DNA from: Streptomyces sp. I6
GTDB taxonomy: Bacteria; Actinomycetota; Actinomycetes; Streptomycetales; Streptomycetaceae
Direction of reading: 5' to 3'
Length of the DNA stretch: 64,000 bases
Assembly: GCA_003725745.1 (NCBI GenBank)
Contig: RHDP01000001.1
Location: forward strand, 2,015,501 to 2,079,500
Part shown: positions 58,444-64,000 of the stretch, one piece after another
How the letters are laid out: each line of letters opens with the position of its first letter
Numbering within the stretch: position 1 is the stretch's first letter
Translations under genes and position numbers: made by a program
Notes under the pieces: generated by a model
What the model was told of the DNA's origin: nothing
The model's input: the letters and a program-made list of their open reading frames with translations, nothing else
Databases searched by the model: none

Positions 58444-61375
58444 GTGAGTGACCTGACGACGTGCGACCGTCCGGGCTGCGACGGAGCGTACGAGGACGTC
58501 GGCGGCGGCGAACTCTACTGCGGCACCTGCGGACTCGCCCCCGAGAGCGGGCGGGGCGCCGGCCCCGCGGCCGCGAACGCCACAGCGGCCCACTCCCCCT
58601 CGCTCGCACCCGCACCCGCACCCGCACCCGCACCCGCACCCGCACGAGCCTGCCAGCGCCCGGGCTGCGACGGAGCCTACGAGGACGTCGGCGGCGGCGA
58701 ACTCTACTGCGGCACCTGCGGACTCGCCCCGGTCGTCGCGAGGAGCGGAGCGCTGCCGCCACCCCCACCGGTGCCACGGGAGGCGGCCGGAGCGGGAGCA
58801 GCGGCTCGGCACGAATCAGCTCACCGTCGGGCTCCCGCTCGGCCCGCTCGTCCGGCTCGTCCCGTTCAGCCCCTTCCTCACGCTCGTCGACGTCCCGGCG
58901 GTCGGTCTCGGGCCGGCTGTCCCGTTCGCAGTCCGGCCGCGGCTCGGGCCGCTCGGTGTCGGTCCGCAGCTCGGGCTCCTCGACGTCCTCGTCGGGTCGG
59001 CACCGTCTGGGAGCCGGGCTGGTCTCCGTTCCGGACGTACCGCGCCCCGACCCGCGTTCGGCGGTGATGGCGGAGCCGGAAGTCCCGGAGCGGAAGCGAT
59101 TCTGCAGCCGCGGCGACTGCGGAGCGCCGGTGGGACGTGCGCGCGGCAACCGCCCGGGGCGCACGGAGGGCTTCTGCACCAAGTGCGGACATCCGTACTC
59201 CTTCGTCCCCAAACTGCGCGAGGGGACATCGTCCACGGGCAGTACGAGGTGATGGGCTGTCTGGCCCACGGCGGTCTCGGCTGGATCTACCTCGCCGTGG
59301 ACCGGGCGGTGTCCGACCGCTGGGTCGTCCTCAAGGGCCTGCTGGACACGGGCGACCAGGACGCGATGGCGGCGGCCATCTCCGAGCGCCGGTTCCTCGC
59401 GGAGATCGAGCACTCCAACATCGTCCGGATCTACAACTTCGTCGAGCACCTGGACCAGCGGACGGGCTCCATGGACGGCTACATCGTCATGGAGTACGTG
59501 GGGGGAAAGTCCCTCAAGGAGATCGCCAACGAGCGGCGCGCCCCCGACGGCAGACGCGCACCGCTGCCGGTCGAGCAGGCGTGCGCCTACGGCATCGAGG
59601 CACTGGAGGCGCTCGGGCATCTGCACAGCCGGAACCTCCTGTACTGCGACTTCAAGGTCGACAACGCCATCCAGACCGAGGACCAGCTCAAGCTCATCGA
59701 CATGGGCGCCGTGCGGCGGATGGACGACGAGGAGTCGGCGATCTACGGCACCGTCGGCTACCAGGCACCGGAGGTGGCCGAGGCCGGCCCGTCGGTCGCG
59801 TCGGACCTCTACACGGTGGCCCGCACCCTGGCGGTGCTGACGTTCGACTTCCAGGGTTTCACCAACGTGTTCGCGGACTCCCTCCCGGACCCGGCCAACA
59901 TCGAGGTCTTCCGGACGTACGAGTCGTTCTACCGGCTCCTCGTCCGCGCGACCGACCCCGACCCGGCGCGCCGGTTCGCCTCCGCGCAGGAGATGGCGGA
60001 CCAGCTGACGGGCGTGCTCAGGGAGGTCGTCGCGGTGCAGACGGGCCGGCCGCGCCCTTCGCTGTCGACCCTGTTCGGCCCGGAGCTGCGCGTCACGGAC
60101 ACGGAGCTGTTCGCCGAACTCCACGGCGAGGTCTCGGTGCTGGGCGCCGGTCGGCCCCCGCGACGGAGCCGCGGCACGCCCACGGCGGCCCGCGCCCGGC
60201 GGGTGCCGGAGGCCCCCGGTATTCCGGCGGCACCCGCGCGGCCGGCAGCACCCGCCCGGCAGGTGCCGGCGCAGGGGCCCGGGAGCCGGCCGTACACGGC
60301 CCGACCGGGTGGCGCCGGGACGGAAGCGGCGGAGACCGGTCCCGGTGCCCCCGGCGACCCGTATCCGTACGCCTCCGGCCCGGCCGGCGTCCCGCCGCAG
60401 GCGGCGCCTCCGGCACCGCGCGGGTATCGGGCGGCGGCCGGGCGGCCGCATCTCGCGGACCTGGACGTCCGCGCGACCGCACTGGCGCTGCCGGTCCCCC
60501 TCGTCGACCCGGGCGACCCCAACGCGGGCTTCCTCGCAGGTCTCCTGGCCTCCGCACCCGCCGAACTGATCGCCGCGCTGGGCGGCGCGCCCGTGAACTC
60601 CCCGGAACTGCGGCTGCGCGAGCTGCGGGCACGGCTGGAGACGGGCGAACTCACCGCCGCGGCGGCTCTCCTGGCCGATCTCGAGGCCGGGCACCCCGAC
60701 GACTGGCGGGTCGTCTGGTACCGCGGCGTCGCCTCGCTCATCACCGGCGACGACGAGACGGCCGCGCTGTCCTTCGACGCGGTCTACGACGCGTTCCCGG
60801 GCGAAGCCGCGCCCAAGCTGGCGCTCGCCCTCTGCGCCGAGGTACTGGGCCAGCCGGACAACGCCGCGGAGTACTACCGCCTGGTGTGGGCCACGGACCC
60901 GGGCTATGTGAGCGCCGCGTTCGGGCTGGCCCGGGTGCAGCTTGCGGCCGGCGACCGGGCCACGGCCGTCCGCACGCTCGACTCCGTCCCCGAGTCGTCG
61001 ATCCACTACACGGCCGCCCGGGTCGCCGCGGTGCGGGCACGGCTGCGCCGGCGCGCCGCGGAGGATCCGCTCATCGGCGACCTCTCGGCGGCCGCCGACC
61101 AGGTCACGGCGCTGGAGGGGCTCGGACTGGACGCGGTGCGGCGTGAACGGCTGTCCACGGAGGTTCTGGGTACGGCGCTGGACTGGGTACTCTCCGGCAG
61201 TACCGGCGCCCGGCCGGCGAGGACCGTCCTGCTCGGCAGCGAACTCGACGAACGCGGACTGCGATTCGGCCTCGAACGCTCGTTCAGGGTGCTTGCCCGG
61301 CTCGCGCCGGACGGCGCGGAGCGCATCGAACTGGTGGAGCGGGCCAACCGCTACCGCCCCCGGACGTGGGTGTGA
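58444..61375 (+). CDS. pknG: PknG-type serine/threonine kinase with zinc ribbons and TPRs, two single-base breaks as read
   Basis: A soluble kinase of about 977 residues once two breaks are repaired. The N-terminus has two near-identical zinc ribbons (RPGCDGAYEDVGGGELYCGTCG), a long Ser/Arg-rich linker, then the PknG rubredoxin-like unit (FCSRGDCGAPVG ... FCTKCGHPYSF). The kinase domain shows GCLAHGGLGWIYLAVD, catalytic Lys in VVLKGLL, YCDFKVDN (Asp, no HRD Arg, as in PknG) and IDMGAVRR. C-terminal TPR-like helices end it. Breaks: the C run at 58762-58766 and the G run at 59222-59225 each lack one base; repair gives LPPPPTGATGGG and KLREGDIVHGQYE. In relatives PknG controls 2-oxoglutarate metabolism through an FHA protein. 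Confidence 0.92.
58471..58729 (+). repeat. Duplicated zinc-ribbon module in pknG
   Basis: 58471-58540 and 58660-58729 are 70-base copies differing at one base (189-base spacing). They are separated by Ala-rich sequence with six GCACCC units (58606-58641) coding Ala-Pro. Confidence 0.93.
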
Positions 61376-61459
61376 TGCCGCGCCGTCGGGGGACACGACC
61401 CCGGACGTCCGGCGGAAGGACCTGGGCGTGCCCGGCACATCAAGGCGAGGTGGAAGCGA

Positions 61460-63052
61460 ATGACGCCGCAGATGCCCCAGCAGGCGGCCTGGTCGAAGTG
61501 CCCCGGCTGCGAGGAACCGCTCGAATCCGGCGACCGGTTCTGCGGAGCGTGCGGGTACGACCTCTCCGTCGTGCGCCGACCGCCCCGGGAGCGCCCCGCC
61601 GCCGCCTCGGGTACCCGGGTGGACTGGCCCGAGGCGCCCCAGGCCCCCGAACCGGGCGGCTCCGGCCTGCCGGGGACGCTGCAGCGGCCCGGAGAGCTTC
61701 CGGGTACCGACTCGGGCGGCCGTGAACTGCCCGCGCCCCTTCCCCACTTCGACGGCCCGGATGCGGTACCGGCCTCCGCCACGGCGCCTCCGGCGGTCCG
61801 GCAGACCGGTGCTGAAGCGCGGTTCGGGCCGGCCGCGCCGACCGCGCCGGGCGAACCCGCGCCCGGCGTACCCGGTCCGTCCCCGGCCTCCGGACCGGGG
61901 GCCGCTCCGGGCGCCGTACCCGCCTCCGGACAGGGACCGGGGTCAGGGCAGGGACCGGGACCGGGACCGGGACCGGAGTCAGGACAGGGACCGGGGTCAG
62001 GACAGGTTCCAGGGTACGGCGGCCGCCACCCGGCCGCGTCCGGCCCCCTCGCCGCCGTACACCACGGTGGGCACCCCGGCGGGCACCCCGGCGGGGGCTC
62101 CGGCGGGGGCTCCGTCGCGCCCCCGCCCGCCGCGAAGCTCTGCGTCGCGTGCCGCGCCGGCCGGGTGGATCCCGACGGCTACTGCGAGCACTGCGGGCAC
62201 GCCCAGCCGCGCGAGCGCGATCACATGGAGCAGGAGCTAGCGGGCGTGGCCGCGGTCAGCGACCGGGGCCTGCGGCACCACCGCAACGAGGACTCGTTCG
62301 CGGTGTCGTCCACGGCCCTGCCCGACGGCTCACCGGCCGTGATCGCGATCGTCTGCGACGGCGTGTCCTCGGCCACCCGGCCCGACGAGGCGTCCTCGGC
62401 CGCGGCGAGCTGTGCCAGCGAGCACCTGCTTGCGTCGCTGCCCCGGGGCACGCATCCGCAGCAGGCCATGCACGAGGCGATCCTCGCCGCCGCCTCCGCG
62501 GTCAACTCCCTGGCGGTGGAGCCCGGCGCGGCTATGGAGCACGACCCGCACCGCCACCGCAACGCTCCCGCGTGCACGCTGGTGGGCGCCGTCACCGCCG
62601 GTGAGCTGCTGGTGGTGGGCTGGGTCGGCGACAGCCGGGCGTACTGGATCCCGGACGACGGCGACGGCCCGCCCGCCCGGCTCACCGAGGACGACTCCTG
62701 GGCGGCCCAGATGGTCTCCGCCGGCCTGATGAGCGAGGCCGAGGCGTACGCGGACGAGCGCGCGCACGCGATCACCGGCTGGCTCGGCGCGGACGCGTGG
62801 GAGCTGGAACCCCACACGGCCGCGTTCAAGCCGGACCGCCCCGGTGTGGTGGTGGTCTGCACGGACGGTCTGTGGAACTACGCGGAGGCGCCGGAGGAGA
62901 TGGCGCAGGTCCTGCCGCCCGACGCGGCGGGCCGTCCACTGCACGGGGCGCGGGTCCTGGTCGGCCATGCGCTCGACGGCGGGGGCCACGACAACGTAAC
63001 AGTGGCCGTGCTCCCGTTCGCGATGCGGCGGCAGGGGGCAGGATCGGCCTGA
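61460..63052 (+). CDS. PP2C-family serine/threonine phosphatase with zinc ribbons
   Basis: A 530-residue PPM phosphatase. Two zinc ribbons, KCPGCEEPL ... FCGACGYDL (about 13-35) and LCVACRAG ... YCEHCGHAQ (about 228-250), flank a 190-residue Pro/Gly-rich linker with GQGPGSG repeats. The catalytic domain has VSDRGLRHHRNEDSF, the CDGVSS metal motif, VGWVGDSRAYW, VVCTDGLWN and GGHDNVTVAV. It lies 85 bases after pknG with GAGGTGG before the ATG. The shared zinc-ribbon design and adjacency make it the likely opposing phosphatase for PknG or its substrates. Cytosolic. Confidence 0.92.
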   Translation: MTPQMPQQAAWSKCPGCEEPLESGDRFCGACGYDLSVVRRPPRERPAAASGTRVDWPEAPQAPEPGGSGLPGTLQRPGELPGTDSGGRELPAPLPHFDGPDAVPASATAPPAVRQTGAEARFGPAAPTAPGEPAPGVPGPSPASGPGAAPGAVPASGQGPGSGQGPGPGPGPESGQGPGSGQVPGYGGRHPAASGPLAAVHHGGHPGGHPGGGSGGGSVAPPPAAKLCVACRAGRVDPDGYCEHCGHAQPRERDHMEQELAGVAAVSDRGLRHHRNEDSFAVSSTALPDGSPAVIAIVCDGVSSATRPDEASSAAASCASEHLLASLPRGTHPQQAMHEAILAAASAVNSLAVEPGAAMEHDPHRHRNAPACTLVGAVTAGELLVVGWVGDSRAYWIPDDGDGPPARLTEDDSWAAQMVSAGLMSEAEAYADERAHAITGWLGADAWELEPHTAAFKPDRPGVVVVCTDGLWNYAEAPEEMAQVLPPDAAGRPLHGARVLVGHALDGGGHDNVTVAVLPFAMRRQGAGSA

Positions 63053-63146
63053 CCCTGAACACGGTCACGCCCCCGCGCCCCCGCGTCCGTTCGGCACCCC
63101 CACGCCACGTCTGTCTGCCCAGCTGAGCATCGAGGAGCCCGTCCGG

Positions 63147-64000
63147 ATGGCCGATTTCTCCAAGACGAACGCGCCGTGGTTCTCCGTCGAGGTGTACCAG
63201 AACGAGTTCCTGCCCGAAGGCGGACGCGAGGTGAACGCGATCGTGACGGTCACCTCCGCAGGCGGCGGCACGAGCGGCGGCGCTCCCCTCATCGGGGCCT
63301 CCGCTTCGGCCGCCTCCCTGCCGGGACGGCGGACGGACGCCGCCGTGGTCGTGATGGTCGACTGCTCGGGCTCCATGGACTATCCGCCCACGAAGATGCG
63401 CAACGCGCGCGACGCCACGGCCGCGGCCGTCGACACCCTGCGCGACGGCACCGCGTTCGCCGTGGTCTCGGGAACCCACGTGGCCGCGGAGGTGTATCCG
63501 GGCGGCGGCCGGCTGGCGACGGCCGACGCGACGACCCGGGCCCGGGCCAAGGAGGCGCTGCGCGGGCTGAGCACCGGCGGCGGCACCGCGATCGGCACCT
63601 GGCTGCGGCTGGCGGGCCGGTTGCTGGGCGGCGCAGACGTGCCGATCCGGCACGGCATCCTGCTCACCGACGGCCGCAACGAGCACGAGACGCCTGAGGA
63701 CCTGCGTGCCGCCCTGGACGCCTGCACGGGGCGCTTCACCTGCGACGCGCGGGGCGTGGGGACCGACTGGGAGGTCAAGGAGGTCACCGGCATCGCCTCC
63801 GCGCTGCTCGGCACGGCCGACATCGTCGCGGATCCGTCCGGGCTCGCCGCCGACTTCACAAGGATGATGGAGAACGCGATGGGCAAGGAGGTCGCGGACG
63901 TGACCCTGCGGCTCTGGACCCCGGTCGGCGCGGAGCTCGCGTTCGTGAAGCAGGTGGCGCCTGCGGTGGAGGATCTGACCGGCAGACGCACGGAGGCGGG
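63147..64000 (+). CDS. von Willebrand factor A domain protein, N-terminal part (cut by window end)
   Basis: 284 codons are visible. MADFSKTNAPWFSVEVYQNEFLPEGG (quoted as MADFSKTNAPWF and VEVYQNEFLPEG) leads into a VWA domain with the metal-ion-dependent adhesion motif DCSGSMD (about 73-79), a GGGTAIGTWL Thr-containing loop and LLTDGRNEHE. It has no signal peptide, so it is intracellular. ATG 63147 has GAGGAG nine bases upstream. Such proteins follow the phosphatase in the Streptomyces pknG neighbourhood and may bind metal-dependent partners of the pathway; that role is inferred only from position. Confidence 0.88.
   Translation, partial: MADFSKTNAPWFSVEVYQNEFLPEGGREVNAIVTVTSAGGGTSGGAPLIGASASAASLPGRRTDAAVVVMVDCSGSMDYPPTKMRNARDATAAAVDTLRDGTAFAVVSGTHVAAEVYPGGGRLATADATTRARAKEALRGLSTGGGTAIGTWLRLAGRLLGGADVPIRHGILLTDGRNEHETPEDLRAALDACTGRFTCDARGVGTDWEVKEVTGIASALLGTADIVADPSGLAADFTRMMENAMGKEVADVTLRLWTPVGAELAFVKQVAPAVEDLTGRRTEA

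Noticed and set aside
58362-58447. A 28-codon frame from a GTG overlapping the coiled-coil gene stop
   Set aside because: Too short, no ribosome site of its own and biased composition; most likely the pknG leader.

Overview
This 64 kb window is actinobacterial chromosome, almost certainly Streptomyces. The base composition is very GC-rich with strong third-position G/C bias. Starts are mixed ATG and GTG behind GGAGG-type ribosome sites. The gene order mrdA-mreD-mreC-mreB, ndk, DUF4233-folC-valS, clpX-clpP2-clpP1, tig, then sodF, asd, pepN and malQ is, from memory, the conserved Streptomyces core arrangement (the SCO26xx region of S. coelicolor). I see no insertion sequence, prophage, CRISPR array or biosynthetic cluster.

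Layout. 1-4.2 kb: cell-wall elongation genes read leftwards. 4.2-9.5 kb: ndk, DUF4233, folC and valS. 9.6-15.3 kb: a Pro/Gly-rich membrane protein, then clpX, the clpP1-clpP2 pair with a ClgR-like operator, and trigger factor. 15.5-15.8 kb: tRNA-Pro and tRNA-Gly. 16-23 kb: a 64-residue membrane protein, acyltransferase, HD hydrolase, SpoIIE-type phosphatase, Eis-type acetyltransferase, a translationally coupled rpiB-nei pair, and bioY. 24-27.8 kb: amino-acid permease, a decayed glycerophosphodiesterase, sodF behind a Nur-box-like palindrome, and a DsbA-like reductase. 27.9-41 kb: a peptidase-rich stretch (pepN, an AbiEi-like protein, a long secreted subtilisin, asd, a second pepN, a short secreted subtilisin). 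41-48 kb: malQ coupled to a Pro-rich repeat peptide, a secreted GH84-like glycosidase, and an HNH protein. 48-54 kb: MscS channel, a sigma-like/anti-sigma-like/lectin membrane fusion, GH4 glycosidase and a BadF-type sugar kinase. 54-64 kb: a six-gene GlnX-GlnH-PknG signalling locus that also holds a coiled-coil protein, a zinc-ribbon PP2C phosphatase and a von Willebrand A protein cut by the window edge.

The last block is the most coherent functional system. A membrane-anchored amino-acid binding protein and a four-helix membrane protein would pass an external signal to a soluble kinase with N-terminal zinc ribbons and C-terminal TPRs. A phosphatase with its own zinc ribbons is encoded directly downstream.

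A second global observation concerns sequence quality. At least seven sites in six otherwise well-conserved genes (mreB, tig, rpiB, malQ, mscS, pknG twice), plus the valS start, are each explained by one missing base in a short G/C run. The direction and context are uniform, which points to homopolymer errors in the assembly rather than real gene loss. Those genes are annotated as full-length with the break noted. The glycerophosphodiesterase remnant at 25.7 kb is different: it lacks whole domains and looks like a true pseudogene.
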